A stretch of DNA of 64,000 nucleotides from Streptococcus parasanguinis (GCF_032163505.1 NZ_CP134147.1:586501-650500); one strand, 5' to 3'. Counted from the stretch's first letter, positions 39,547 through 48,212 are shown. Numbers and translations: made by a program. The notes: a model not told the origin generated them from the sequence alone.

Positions 39547-39736
39547 AGAAAATTTAGCAGATTTGGAAGCCATCGTCCAAAAATTGGAGAGTGGTGATGT
39601 GGCTTTAGAAGAAGCCATTACAGAATTCCAAAAAGGAATGAAGTTGTCGAAAGAATTGCAAGATACCTTGGATCAAGCAGAGAAAACCCTGGTCAAGGTC
39701 ATGCAAGCAGATGGTACTGAAGCGGATCTAGCATGA
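39524..39736 (+). CDS. xseB: Exodeoxyribonuclease VII small subunit
   Basis: 70 residues, a helical hairpin typical of XseB ([20 protein letters not shown], then [19 protein letters not shown]). Overlaps xseA upstream and ispA downstream by four bases, so translation is coupled. Confidence 0.95.
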   Translation: MSKEKKFEENLADLEAIVQKLESGDVALEEAITEFQKGMKLSKELQDTLDQAEKTLVKVMQADGTEADLA

Positions 39737-40608
39737 GACAAGAAGAAAAACGAAATAGAGTAGAGCAAGCAGTTCGCTCTTTTTATGAGGAAAAATCTGT
39801 TGCCCCCCATTTAGTGGAGTCGGTCCTTTATTCGATCCAGGCAGGAGGAAAACGCCTGCGCCCCTTGCTTCTTCTAGAATTGTTAGAGGCCTTTGGACAG
39901 GAATTGACGGAGGCTCACTTTCAAGTGGCAGGGGCTTTAGAGATGATCCACACAGGAAGCCTTATTCACGATGATTTGCCAGCCATGGACAATGATGATT
40001 ACCGTCGGGGGCAATTGACCAATCATAAGAAATTCGGAGAAGACCTGGCGATTTTAGCAGGGGATGCGCTTTTTCTTGATCCCTTTGGGATGATTGCTGC
40101 CAGTGCCCTTCCTGATGCGGTCAAGGTCTCTTTGATCCTTGAATTGTCAGATGCTTCCGGTAGTCGTGGAATGGTAGCTGGCCAAGTCCTGGATATGGAA
40201 GGGGAGCACAAACAGCTCACATTAGCAGAGTTGCAGACTATCCATGCCAATAAGACAGGACGCCTCCTTGCCTATCCTTTCATCACAGCTGGTTTGATTT
40301 TAGAGTTGCAAGCAGACATTGCTCAGCTTTTAAAAAAAATCGGGAAAAAATTAGGCCTGGCTTTTCAAGTGAGGGATGATATTTTGGATTTGATCGCTGA
40401 TTTTGAGGCTTTGGGGAAGACCCCTCAAAAGGACTTAGTGGCTGAAAAATCGACCTATCCAGCCCTGTTGGGATTGGAAGAATCAAAAGCTTTGCTGACA
40501 AGAGAATTAGATGCTTGCGAGGACTTGTTGGATCAGATTACAGCTACTTGCGAGTTTGATCCGCAAGCGATCAAGAAATTAATAGAAGGATTACGAATAG
40601 ATGGCTAA
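39733..40608 (+). CDS. ispA: Polyprenyl (geranyl/farnesyl) diphosphate synthase IspA
   Basis: 291 residues. First Asp-rich motif in [17 protein letters not shown], second in FQVRDDILD, with GGKRLRP as the IPP-binding segment. Makes farnesyl diphosphate, feeding undecaprenyl phosphate for wall synthesis. It overlaps tlyA by 8 bases. Confidence 0.94.
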   Translation: MRQEEKRNRVEQAVRSFYEEKSVAPHLVESVLYSIQAGGKRLRPLLLLELLEAFGQELTEAHFQVAGALEMIHTGSLIHDDLPAMDNDDYRRGQLTNHKKFGEDLAILAGDALFLDPFGMIAASALPDAVKVSLILELSDASGSRGMVAGQVLDMEGEHKQLTLAELQTIHANKTGRLLAYPFITAGLILELQADIAQLLKKIGKKLGLAFQVRDDILDLIADFEALGKTPQKDLVAEKSTYPALLGLEESKALLTRELDACEDLLDQITATCEFDPQAIKKLIEGLRIDG

Positions 40609-41419
40609 GGAAAGAGTGGATGTATTAGCCTATAAACAAGGCCTATTTGATACCCGCGAACAAGCCAAAAGAGGGGTGATGGCCGGTCTTGTCGTTGCCG
40701 TTATCAATGGTGAGCGCTTCGATAAACCGGGTGAAAAAATTGATGAAGCAACCGAGTTGAAATTAAAGGGTGAAAAGCTCAAATATGTCAGCCGGGGCGG
40801 TCTTAAATTAGAAAAAGCACTGAACCAATTTGGTTTATCTGTAGAGGGTAAAATTGCCATTGATATCGGAGCTTCTACAGGTGGCTTTACAGATGTCATG
40901 CTGCAAAACGGAGCCAGCCAGGTCTTTTCGGTGGATGTCGGGACCAATCAGTTGGCCTGGAAATTGCGCAATGATCCTCGAGTGGTCTCGATGGAACAGT
41001 TCAATTTCCGCTATGCCGAGCCAGATGATTTTGAAGCGACACCGAGCTTTGCGAGTATCGATGTCAGCTTTATTTCCTTGGACTTGATTCTGCCAGCCCT
41101 TCACCGGATTTTGGCAGAAAATGGACAAGTCGTGGCCTTGGTCAAACCTCAGTTTGAGGCAGGACGCGAACAGATCGGGAAAAATGGGATTATTAAGGAT
41201 CCTAAGATTCATTTAGCCGTTCTTGAAAAGGTCGCTGCTTTTGCAGGGACACATGGCTTTGCGGTAATGGGAGTGGATTATTCCCCTATCCAAGGAGGCC
41301 ATGGCAACATCGAATTTTTGATGTATCTAGAAAAAAAAGAAGAGAAAACAAAGCCAACTACAGAGCAGCTGGAGGCTGTTGTGGAGCTGGCACACAAGGA
41401 ATTTAAACATGAAGAGTAA
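40601..41419 (+). CDS. tlyA: TlyA family rRNA methyltransferase / hemolysin-like
   Basis: 272 residues: N-terminal S4 domain (RVDVLAYKQGLFDTREQAKR) and a FtsJ-like SAM methyltransferase domain (AIDIGASTGGFTDVML, ASIDVSFISLDLILPALH, LVKPQFEAG). TlyA homologues 2'-O-methylate 16S and 23S rRNA; the old name hemolysin is misleading. It overlaps the argR start by 11 bases. Confidence 0.93.
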   Translation: MAKERVDVLAYKQGLFDTREQAKRGVMAGLVVAVINGERFDKPGEKIDEATELKLKGEKLKYVSRGGLKLEKALNQFGLSVEGKIAIDIGASTGGFTDVMLQNGASQVFSVDVGTNQLAWKLRNDPRVVSMEQFNFRYAEPDDFEATPSFASIDVSFISLDLILPALHRILAENGQVVALVKPQFEAGREQIGKNGIIKDPKIHLAVLEKVAAFAGTHGFAVMGVDYSPIQGGHGNIEFLMYLEKKEEKTKPTTEQLEAVVELAHKEFKHEE

Positions 41420-41843
41420 GAATATCAGATTAGAAAAAATTCGCCGCTTCATTCGCGATCATGAAGTGGGGACGCAAGAAGAGATCGTCGAACATTTGAA
41501 AGAAGAAGGCATCTCAGCAACCCAAGCGACAGTATCACGGGATATCAAAGAATTGGGCATCGTAAAACGCCCTCTGAAAGACATGACCTATGTCTATGAA
41601 TTGCCACGTAAGCACCACCAAGGGATTGGGATGATTGAAAGCAATATCTTGTCTCATCGTCGCATGGGAGAATATGTCAATTTCACCATGGTTCCAGGGA
41701 CAGCTCCTTTAGTTAAACGTCGCTTGCGGGAGATTTATAAGGAGCATATCTTTAGTATTGTCGCAGATGATGATACGATTTTACTGATTGCTTATTCCGC
41801 ACCAGAAGCAGAGAATATCCTCAAATCAATCTTTGGGTGGTAA
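41409..41843 (+). CDS. argR: ArgR family regulator
   Basis: 144 residues. N-terminal winged helix (IRRFIRDHEVGTQEEIVEHL, then ISATQATVSRDIKELGI) and C-terminal oligomerisation/arginine-binding domain (VPGTAPLVKRRL, VADDDTILLIAY). In streptococci several ArgR paralogues exist (ArgR, AhrC); this is the copy linked to recN, often called AhrC. ATG 41409 has AAGGA upstream; an earlier frame extension lies in tlyA. Confidence 0.9.
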   Translation: MKSKNIRLEKIRRFIRDHEVGTQEEIVEHLKEEGISATQATVSRDIKELGIVKRPLKDMTYVYELPRKHHQGIGMIESNILSHRRMGEYVNFTMVPGTAPLVKRRLREIYKEHIFSIVADDDTILLIAYSAPEAENILKSIFGW

Positions 41844-41849
41844 GAGCCT

Positions 41850-43508
41850 ATGCTATTAGAAATTTCGATTAAGAACTTTGCTATTATCGAAGAGATTTCC
41901 TTAAATTTTGAAAAGGGAATGACGGTACTGACAGGGGAAACAGGTGCAGGGAAATCCATCATTATCGATGCCATGAACATGATGCTGGGAAGCCGCGCAA
42001 CGACGGATGTCATCCGACACGGAGCCCCAAAAGCGGAAATCGAAGGGCTCTTCACCGTTGAGAGCAATCGCCACTTGACGGCTCTCTTTGAAGAGCAAGG
42101 ACTAGAGTGGACCGATGAATTGATCATTCGCCGAGAGATTCTGCAAAATGGACGAAGTGTCAGCCGGATCAATGGTCAGATGGTGAATTTGTCTGTCTTA
42201 AAGGCGGTCGGGCAACATTTGGTGGACATCCATGGCCAGCATGATCAGGAAGAACTCATGCGGCCTCAATTGCATATCACTATGCTGGATGAATTTGGGG
42301 ATGCAGCCTTTTTCCAAACCAAAGACGCTTATCGTCAAACCTTTGAAGATTACAAACGTCTGCGCAAACAAGTAGTGGAACTTCAGCGCAACCAGCAGGA
42401 AAACAAGGCCCGTATTGAGATGTTGGAGTTTCAAATTGCAGAGATTGAGGCAGCTGCCTTGGAAGTGGATGAGGACCTGCGTCTGGAGCAAGAACGCCAA
42501 CGCCTGCTCAATCACAAGATGATTGCTGATACCCTAACCAACGCCTATACCATGCTGGATGCAGAAGAATTTTCGAGCCTCTCCAATGTTCGCTCAGCCA
42601 TGAATGATCTGGAAAGTATTGAAGAATATGATCCCAGCTACAAAGAGCTATCAAGCCAGTTATCTGAAACCTTCTATGCCCTTGAGGATATTACCAAGCG
42701 CTTAGAAGATGTGGTCGATGGTCTGGAGTTTGATGGCAATCGCCTCATGCAGGTGGAATCTCGTTTGGATTTGATCCACTCCATCACGCGCAAGTATGGT
42801 GGCCAAGTCAAGGACGTATTGGAATACCTGGCGCAAATCACCAAAGAATATAGCCTTCTCACCGGAAGTGATCTCTCGTCTGAGGACTTGGAAAAAGAAC
42901 TCAAACGTCTAGAAAAGAGTTTGGTCACCTTGGCTCAAGATTTGAGTGATCAACGGCATGACCTAGCTCAAGATTTGGAAAATGAAATCCAGCAAGAATT
43001 GGCAGATCTCTACATGGACAAGGCGCGTTTTCAAGTGCGTTTTAGCAAGGCTAAGTTTAATCGTGAGGGAAATGAAGCTGTCGAATTTTACATTTCGACC
43101 AACCCAGGTGAGGATTTTAAACCCCTTGTCAAGGTAGCATCCGGCGGAGAATTGTCACGCTTGATGTTGGCCATTAAGTCGGCTTTTTCTCGAAAAGAAG
43201 GAAAAACCAGTATTGTCTTTGACGAGGTGGATACAGGAGTCTCTGGGCGCGTGGCTCAAGCCATCGCAGCGAAAATTCACAAGATTGGTCAAAATGGCCA
43301 AGTGCTTGCCATTTCTCACCTGCCTCAAGTCATTGCTGCAGCAGATTATCAATTCTATATTGAGAAAATCAGTGATGAACACTCAACTGTATCTACTGTT
43401 CGTTTGCTCAATAGAGAAGAACGAATCGAAGAAATTGCCAAGATGCTGGCAGGAGAGGATCTAACGGAAGCTGCCCGTCAACAAGCAGAGCAACTTCTCA
43501 AGCGTTAA
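41850..43508 (+). CDS. recN: DNA repair protein RecN
   Basis: 552-residue SMC-like protein acting early in double-strand break repair and in transformation. Walker A is LTGETGAGKSIIIDAM, the signature is VASGGELSRLMLAIK, Walker B is SIVFDEVDTGVSG, with a central coiled coil at about residues 160-370. It is the last gene of the xseA-recN run. Confidence 0.96.
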   Translation: MLLEISIKNFAIIEEISLNFEKGMTVLTGETGAGKSIIIDAMNMMLGSRATTDVIRHGAPKAEIEGLFTVESNRHLTALFEEQGLEWTDELIIRREILQNGRSVSRINGQMVNLSVLKAVGQHLVDIHGQHDQEELMRPQLHITMLDEFGDAAFFQTKDAYRQTFEDYKRLRKQVVELQRNQQENKARIEMLEFQIAEIEAAALEVDEDLRLEQERQRLLNHKMIADTLTNAYTMLDAEEFSSLSNVRSAMNDLESIEEYDPSYKELSSQLSETFYALEDITKRLEDVVDGLEFDGNRLMQVESRLDLIHSITRKYGGQVKDVLEYLAQITKEYSLLTGSDLSSEDLEKELKRLEKSLVTLAQDLSDQRHDLAQDLENEIQQELADLYMDKARFQVRFSKAKFNREGNEAVEFYISTNPGEDFKPLVKVASGGELSRLMLAIKSAFSRKEGKTSIVFDEVDTGVSGRVAQAIAAKIHKIGQNGQVLAISHLPQVIAAADYQFYIEKISDEHSTVSTVRLLNREERIEEIAKMLAGEDLTEAARQQAEQLLKR

Positions 43509-43528
43509 GAGAAAGAAGGTTTGAAACA

Positions 43529-44257
43529 ATGTCAACATACTTTGTAGTCGGAGATATTCATGGAAAAGCACAAATGCTAGAAGAGCTCATGACAGAGTGG
43601 GATGGAAAAGCCCAATTGGTCTTTTTAGGGGATTTGATAGATCGAGGCGAAAACAGCAAACGATCAATTGAAATCGTAAAGGACTACGTAGACCATCACG
43701 GAGCTGTTTGCCTTTCCGGGAATCACGAGTACATGTTTTTAGCCTGGTTGGACAATCCAGAAGAGCGTTATGATCACTACCGAAGAAATGGTGGCGATAC
43801 GACTATCAACTCTCTGTTAGGCCGGCCGCTCGATGCTCCTGTAGATGGCATTGCGGATGCTCAAGCAGTAGAAAATGTCGTTCCTGACTTGGTGGCCTTC
43901 ATCCGCAGTTTACCCTTTGACTACGAGACAGAGACCTATTACTTTGTCCACGCTGGTGTGGATCTAACCCTTGAAAATTGGCGGGAAACCAGTGATTACC
44001 AAAAAGTCTGGATCCGAAAACCATTCCATGAAGCGGAGAATCATACAGGCAAATGGATAGTCTTTGGCCATACACCGGTCTATGGACTGCTCAATGAGCC
44101 AGTTGGCACCGAAAATCTTTGGATTTCAGATCAGAAAATGGGCGTCGATGGTGGCGCTGTCTTTGGAGGAGTCCTCCATGGATTGCTCTTGGATGATCAA
44201 GGCATTGTCCATGACCATGTCCTTCATAATACAGGTTTTTCTGCTGCAGACGACTGA
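43529..44257 (+). CDS. Calcineurin-like metallophosphoesterase
   Basis: 242 residues. Metal-binding motifs GDIHG near residue 8, GDLIDRG, GNHEYMF, then FVHAGVD and FGHTPVYG: the PPP-type serine/threonine phosphatase or symmetrical Ap4A hydrolase-like group. Substrate is unknown. It lies between recN and degV and could be co-transcribed with recN (20-base gap). Confidence 0.87.
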   Translation: MSTYFVVGDIHGKAQMLEELMTEWDGKAQLVFLGDLIDRGENSKRSIEIVKDYVDHHGAVCLSGNHEYMFLAWLDNPEERYDHYRRNGGDTTINSLLGRPLDAPVDGIADAQAVENVVPDLVAFIRSLPFDYETETYYFVHAGVDLTLENWRETSDYQKVWIRKPFHEAENHTGKWIVFGHTPVYGLLNEPVGTENLWISDQKMGVDGGAVFGGVLHGLLLDDQGIVHDHVLHNTGFSAADD

Positions 44258-44301
44258 GGAAGCAGGAATGAATATCTTTCACTGCAAAACCCCGTGTTTT
44301 T

Positions 44302-44310
44302 TGATATAAT
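44302..44310 (+). promoter_or_regulatory. Extended -10 promoter of the degV gene
   Basis: TGATATAAT about 37 bases before the start codon. Confidence 0.65.
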
Positions 44311-44346
44311 GAAAGCAGAACATTCTTAGGAAGAGTATAGAAATAT

Positions 44347-45180
44347 ATGGCAAATATTAAAATAGTTACAGACTCATCTATTACAATTGAGCCTGAAGTG
44401 GTTGAAGAATATGGCATTACCATTGTGCCACTTTCTGTTATGGTGGATGGAGTCCTTTATTCCGACAGTGAGTTGGGCGAAGGGGACTTCTTGCGCTTAA
44501 TGCAGTCTAGCAAAAATCTTCCAAAGACCAGCCAACCACCCGTTGGAGTCTTTGCGGAGGTGTATGAAAAGTTAGCAGCAGACGGAGCTCATATCGTTTC
44601 AATTCATATGTCTCATGCCTTGTCAGGAACCGTAGAGGCGGCTCGTCAAGGAGCAACCTTATCAGGGGCAGAAGTAACTGTGATTGATAGTGGCTTTACA
44701 GACCAAGCCATGAAGTTTCAAGTGGTTGAGGCAGCTAAGTTGGCTAAAGAAGGAGCAGATCTAGACACCGTTTTAGGTCGTATTGAAGAAGTCAAAGAAA
44801 AGACAGAGTTGTATATCGGCGTATCTACCTTGGAAAATCTAGTTAAAGGTGGTCGGATTGGCCGTGTCACCGGACTTTTGAGCTCGCTTCTTAACATCCG
44901 TGTGGTGATGCAAATGAAGGACCATCAGTTGGAACCAATCGTCAAAGGACGTGGAAACAAGACCTTTAAGAAATGGTTGGATGAATTGGTAGAGAAACTT
45001 TCCCATAGTAAGGTGGCTGAGATCGGGATTTCTTACGCAGGGACACCAGAGTGGGCCAATGAAATGAAGGCTCAGTTGCAATCGTTCGTTGAAAATGCTA
45101 TCCCAGTTCTCGAAACTGGATCGATTATTCAAACCCATACAGGTGAGAATGCATTTGCAGTTTTGGTGCGCTACGAATAA
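44347..45180 (+). CDS. DegV family fatty acid-binding protein
   Basis: 277 residues, DegV fold. Opening motif [19 protein letters not shown], substrate region [16 protein letters not shown] and [11 protein letters not shown], and [13 protein letters not shown]. DegV/FakB proteins bind a fatty acid and present it to the kinase FakA for phosphorylation. Several paralogues are usual in streptococci, so the exact FakB type is not assigned. Confidence 0.9.
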   Translation: MANIKIVTDSSITIEPEVVEEYGITIVPLSVMVDGVLYSDSELGEGDFLRLMQSSKNLPKTSQPPVGVFAEVYEKLAADGAHIVSIHMSHALSGTVEAARQGATLSGAEVTVIDSGFTDQAMKFQVVEAAKLAKEGADLDTVLGRIEEVKEKTELYIGVSTLENLVKGGRIGRVTGLLSSLLNIRVVMQMKDHQLEPIVKGRGNKTFKKWLDELVEKLSHSKVAEIGISYAGTPEWANEMKAQLQSFVENAIPVLETGSIIQTHTGENAFAVLVRYE

Positions 45181-45214
45181 GCTGAATAAATGTTTGAAAA
45201 AACAGGTTTAGTAC

Positions 45215-45243
45215 TTGACCTAAAGGCTTTTTTTAGATATGAT
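45215..45243 (+). promoter_or_regulatory. Promoter of the HU gene
   Basis: TTGACC (45215-45220), 17 bases, TATGAT (45238-45243). Confidence 0.8.
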
Positions 45244-45290
45244 AGTACTGTTAAGGCATAAAGCCTAAAAAAATTTGGAGGATTTGTTAA

Positions 45291-45566
45291 ATGGCTAACA
45301 AACAAGATTTGATCGCAAAAGTGGCAGAAGCTACAGAATTGACTAAAAAAGATTCAGCAGCAGCTGTTGATGCTGTATTCGCAGCAGTTTCAGAATACCT
45401 TTCAAAAGGTGAAAAAGTTCAATTGATCGGTTTCGGTAACTTCGAAGTTCGTGAACGTGCAGCTCGTAAAGGTCGCAACCCACAAACTGGTAAAGAAATC
45501 AAAATCGCAGCTTCTAAAGTTCCAGCATTCAAAGCTGGTAAAGCTCTTAAAGAAGCAGTTAAATAA
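45291..45566 (+). CDS. hup: DNA-binding protein HU
   Basis: 91-residue nucleoid protein. N-terminal helices ([20 protein letters not shown]), signature [20 protein letters not shown], and the DNA-contacting arm. It is the single essential-type HU of streptococci by length. Codon usage is strongly biased, with GGAGG before the start, consistent with very high expression. Confidence 0.97.
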   Translation: MANKQDLIAKVAEATELTKKDSAAAVDAVFAAVSEYLSKGEKVQLIGFGNFEVRERAARKGRNPQTGKEIKIAASKVPAFKAGKALKEAVK

Positions 45567-45578
45567 TTGCATTTTGAA

Positions 45579-45610
45579 AAGCCATCCTAGATTTCTAGGG
45601 TGGCTTTTTT
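45579..45610 (+). terminator. Intrinsic terminator of hup
   Basis: AAGCCATCCTAG (45579-45590) pairs with CTAGGGTGGCTT (45595-45606) with one G-U pair, followed by a T run. Confidence 0.9.
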
Positions 45611-45611
45611 G

Positions 45612-45641
45612 TTGGACAGCTCTATAGGATAAGGGTATAAT
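45612..45641 (+). promoter_or_regulatory. Promoter for the 51-codon ORF
   Basis: TTGGAC (45612-45617), 18 bases, TATAAT (45636-45641), directly after the hup terminator. Confidence 0.6.
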
Positions 45642-45669
45642 AGGAAAAAAGAAAGAGAGAGAAAAGACC

Positions 45670-45825
45670 ATGAGATTCATTTTAGGACTCTTTGCCTTGT
45701 TGTTTATCCGACCTATTTTGTATCTTCTAAAAGGACTGTGGTTCGCACTGGAATTCTGTTTTATGATTATCGTGGTCAAAATGATCCTAGGAACCGTTCG
45801 CTGGATGACCAGTTGGATCGGATGA
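45670..45825 (+). CDS. Putative 51-residue membrane protein
   Basis: ATG 45670 to TGA 45825 encodes 51 residues starting MRFILGLFALLFIRPILYLL. It is almost entirely hydrophobic, with a likely membrane helix or hairpin (about residues 2-20 and 24-42) and a C-terminal RWMTSWIG. A promoter lies 29 bases upstream and a purine-rich stretch precedes the start, although no strong Shine-Dalgarno is seen. I do not recognise a family. It could also be a toxin-like or signalling peptide, but nothing beyond hydrophobicity supports that. Confidence 0.45.
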   Translation: MRFILGLFALLFIRPILYLLKGLWFALEFCFMIIVVKMILGTVRWMTSWIG

Positions 45826-45866
45826 GAGGGGATAGAGACATTAGTGAATGTCTCAATGTCTCCCAG

Positions 45867-45966
45867 GGGTTTAGCTCTTCCATTTTCAGGCTCGTGAATC
45901 AATGTCCACTGGACATGAACTCGCTTTTCCGTTTTCAAGCTCGTGAAAAAAATGTCCACTGGACAT
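45867..45966 (+). repeat. Tandem pair of 50-bp palindrome-bearing repeats
   Basis: Two units, 45867-45916 and 45917-45966, each ending in ATGTCCACTGGACAT (45902-45916 and 45952-45966), with period exactly 50. Each unit also carries a TTTTCA(G/A)GCTCGTGAA segment. The second palindrome is extended by A and T runs into a strong bidirectional terminator shape. A related unit in inverse orientation lies at 48985-49035. Confidence 0.85.
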
Positions 45967-46010
45967 TTTTTTAATTAAAAGCATTCTAAATAGTGATTTA
46001 TTTTGAAACA

Positions 46011-46019
46011 TGCTATAAT
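46011..46019 (+). promoter_or_regulatory. Extended -10 promoter of the Fur-family gene
   Basis: TGCTATAAT about 46 bases before the GTG start. No PerR or Fur box is obvious around it. Confidence 0.65.
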
Positions 46020-46064
46020 AAAGGTAACGAATCGATTTAATCATATTGGAAAGGGGAAATCATA

Positions 46065-46511
46065 GTGAACGCATTGCATCGTCATGAAGAAGAGCGCGTG
46101 GAAGAAGTCTTGCAAAATTTGCGTGCCAAGGGTATTCGGATTACTGATACCCGTAGAGCAGTTCTTTCCTATTTAGTGGCGAGTCATGAACATCCAAGCG
46201 CTGAGAAGATCTATCGTGATTTATTGCCTCAGTTTCCAAGCATGAGTCTAGCAACTGTCTACAACAATATCAAGGTTTTAATTGATGAGGGGGTTGTCTC
46301 TGAGATCAAGGTTCGCAATGATACCACGACCTATTTTGATTTCATGGGGCATGACCATTTGAATGTGGTATGTGAAAAATGTGGTCGTATCGCAGATGTG
46401 GACATTGAAGTCCCAGATCTTCGCGAAGAAGTAGCCAGTCAAAGTGGTTACCAGATCACCAAGACTCAGATGACCGTCTATGGCATTTGCCCCGACTGTC
46501 AGAAAAATTAA
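46065..46511 (+). CDS. perR: Fur-family metalloregulator, probably PerR
   Basis: 148 residues. Winged helix (GIRITDTRRAVLSYLVASHE, then SLATVYNNIKVLIDEGVV), a His-rich metal site (YFDFMGHDHLNVVCEKCG), and two CxxC pairs (CEKC, CPDC) for structural zinc. Streptococci usually keep one Fur-family member, PerR, which uses Fe/Mn to sense peroxide; that subfamily assignment is by context. The start is GTG 46065 with AAAGGGG upstream. Confidence 0.85.
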   Translation: MNALHRHEEERVEEVLQNLRAKGIRITDTRRAVLSYLVASHEHPSAEKIYRDLLPQFPSMSLATVYNNIKVLIDEGVVSEIKVRNDTTTYFDFMGHDHLNVVCEKCGRIADVDIEVPDLREEVASQSGYQITKTQMTVYGICPDCQKN

Positions 46512-46524
46512 TGTGAGAGAAAGC

Positions 46525-46545
46525 AGAGCCGTCAGGCTCTTTTTT
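46525..46545 (+). terminator. Intrinsic terminator of the Fur-family gene
   Basis: AGAGCC / GGCTCT with loop GTCA and six T. The same 24-bp sequence recurs at 48162-48185. Confidence 0.9.
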
Positions 46546-46593
46546 GTATAGTAAAACCACACTAGGATAGTGAAGGAAAAATAGGAGAAATCA

Positions 46594-46602
46594 TGATATA
46601 AT
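46594..46602 (+). promoter_or_regulatory. Extended -10 promoter of the 42-codon ORF and following genes
   Basis: TGATATAAT, 33 bases before ATG 46635. Confidence 0.65.
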
Positions 46603-46634
46603 ATACTTTTAAAATCAAACAATAGGAGAACGAG

Positions 46635-46763
46635 ATGAAAAAGCTGGAGAATTTTTCTTGGAAGATGTGGCAGGTCTATGCCTTAGCAGCAGTGACCATT
46701 TTTATGATTGGTGCTATATGGTCTTTCTTTTTCTTGAAAATGGCCCCTCATATAGTTGGATAG
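46635..46763 (+). CDS. Putative 42-residue single-pass membrane protein
   Basis: ATG 46635 to TAG 46763 encodes 42 residues: a polar N-terminus (MKKLENFSWKMWQ), one hydrophobic helix (about 14-36), and tail KMAPHIVG. AGGAG (46624-46628) stands 6 bases before the start, and an extended -10 promoter precedes it. These signals support a real small gene. Family unknown. It may be co-transcribed with the next two genes. Confidence 0.6.
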   Translation: MKKLENFSWKMWQVYALAAVTIFMIGAIWSFFFLKMAPHIVG

Positions 46764-46808
46764 AGTAACAATGTTTGTGAGATAAGGACTTATAGAAAGA
46801 TATAAAAA

Positions 46809-47609
46809 ATGAAGATAAAGAGTGAAAAACTAAAAAGTTTACTGGTCATTGTTGGTTTTTTTATCCTTTTAACTATTTGTTTTTATAAAAATTTAGAATC
46901 AAATATCAAGGAAATCTACAAGAATAATCATTATTCAGGAGAGGTTCGGATCACGGGCCTTTCGCTTACAAGTGAATCAAAACTAGTGATTAATGCTAAT
47001 TATACCTATTCTGAAAGGATTAATGGGAAAGTCGTCTCTATTCCATTGAAGAAACAAATGATGTTAGAACAAGTCATTTTGCCATATTATCCACCTGTAG
47101 CTAAAGAAAGACGTTTTGGATTGCTTGGTGATTCAATAGGAATGTATAGTGAGCCTCCTAGCACGTATGTACCCATTCTTGAAAAAGCCCTAGAATTGAA
47201 TCCTGAGAGAAAAAAGGTGGAGCAGGAATTAAAGAAAAAAATAGATCAAAATTCTATCTTAAAAGGATCGAAGGTTGAATTAAAACTTGGTATTTCAAGT
47301 AATATTAACTATACTGGCGGGATACATTGGCTTGAAGATTACGAGAAACAATCAGCGAAGAGTGGACGGACTGTTCTTGGAGGATGGTATGGTTTTCCGG
47401 TAAAAGAAGCTTTAGATCATGATGTCATCTATGTTCAAGTGACATTACCTAAAGGTGTGAAAAGGGATCATATCCGTTTTAAGGATGAATTACAAGCGAT
47501 TGTAAAAAAATCGAATTTACCAAATGGTCTTTATGTCTTAGGGACTATGACAGATTCGGATTTTGATATGGTCGATATTGAAGACAGAGTGATTAAGGAA
47601 AGGGGTTAA
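46809..47609 (+). CDS. Membrane-anchored protein of unknown function
   Basis: 266 residues. TM helix at about 9-26, then an extracytoplasmic domain rich in Lys and charged residues (SGEVRITGLSLTSESKLVIN, YYPPVAKERRFGLL, GGWYGFPVKEALDHDVIYVQ). I do not recognise a family. There are no cysteines in the mature part and no LPXTG. The DNA is more AT-rich than flanking housekeeping genes, and the start lacks a strong Shine-Dalgarno. It ends two bases before the next membrane gene, so the two probably work together. Confidence 0.75.
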   Translation: MKIKSEKLKSLLVIVGFFILLTICFYKNLESNIKEIYKNNHYSGEVRITGLSLTSESKLVINANYTYSERINGKVVSIPLKKQMMLEQVILPYYPPVAKERRFGLLGDSIGMYSEPPSTYVPILEKALELNPERKKVEQELKKKIDQNSILKGSKVELKLGISSNINYTGGIHWLEDYEKQSAKSGRTVLGGWYGFPVKEALDHDVIYVQVTLPKGVKRDHIRFKDELQAIVKKSNLPNGLYVLGTMTDSDFDMVDIEDRVIKERG

Positions 47610-47611
47610 AG

Positions 47612-48121
47612 ATGTCAGAAACAAAACAAGAAAGTAATCTTAGTTTAATCTGGGAGCTTGTATTGTATATTATTCTAATTTTTTCAATTGTTGGGCTTCC
47701 ATTTTTGAATGGTCATTATTATTCGTATTCTGATACTTCACAGGTTTTTCTATTTCGGAAAAACAACTCAGTATTTTGGGGGCAAGAATTTAAAGGTGTG
47801 GTGAATTCTTACTTTATTATTTCTCTCATACTATTAATTCTTTTACCTGTTATAGCCTATTTTATTCATGATTCTTTTGAAAAAAAGGGGTATCCATTTT
47901 TGGCTAGCCTGCAGTCGTTTTTGATTTACTTATCTTGTAGTGTGATTTTGATATATGCTGCATTTTCATTAACGATTCAAAAAGTTTATTATAATTTGGG
48001 GTTTGGTGTTTATCTTTGTCTGCTTATTTATATGGTTCATATGTATAGTGATTTAAAAGATATCAGAAAAATGATTGAACAACGAAATTGTTCGACTGAA
48101 AAGAATCAAGTAGAAGAATAA
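47612..48121 (+). CDS. Four-helix membrane protein of unknown function
   Basis: 169 residues with four hydrophobic segments at about 10-32, 66-87, 95-119 and 125-145, short loops, and a polar C-terminal tail (IRKMIEQRNCSTEKN). No recognised family. AGGGG before the start overlaps the end of the preceding gene. The coding DNA is AT-rich. A terminator identical to that of the Fur-family gene follows. Confidence 0.75.
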   Translation: MSETKQESNLSLIWELVLYIILIFSIVGLPFLNGHYYSYSDTSQVFLFRKNNSVFWGQEFKGVVNSYFIISLILLILLPVIAYFIHDSFEKKGYPFLASLQSFLIYLSCSVILIYAAFSLTIQKVYYNLGFGVYLCLLIYMVHMYSDLKDIRKMIEQRNCSTEKNQVEE

Positions 48122-48162
48122 GCTGTATCAACGTAAGAATAAACATTCCTCATTTTCAAACC

Positions 48163-48183
48163 AGAGCCGTCAGGCTCTTTTTT
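48163..48183 (+). terminator. Second copy of the AGAGCC-GTCA-GGCTCT terminator
   Basis: Identical over 24 bp (48162-48185) to the terminator at 46524-46547. Confidence 0.9.
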
Positions 48184-48212
48184 GTGAGAAATTGCACTTT
48201 TCTATGGTCGCC

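Noticed and set aside
45402-45959. 185-codon minus-strand frame over hup and the tandem repeats
   Set aside because: It crosses the HU gene, its terminator and a repeat array, and has no start signals.
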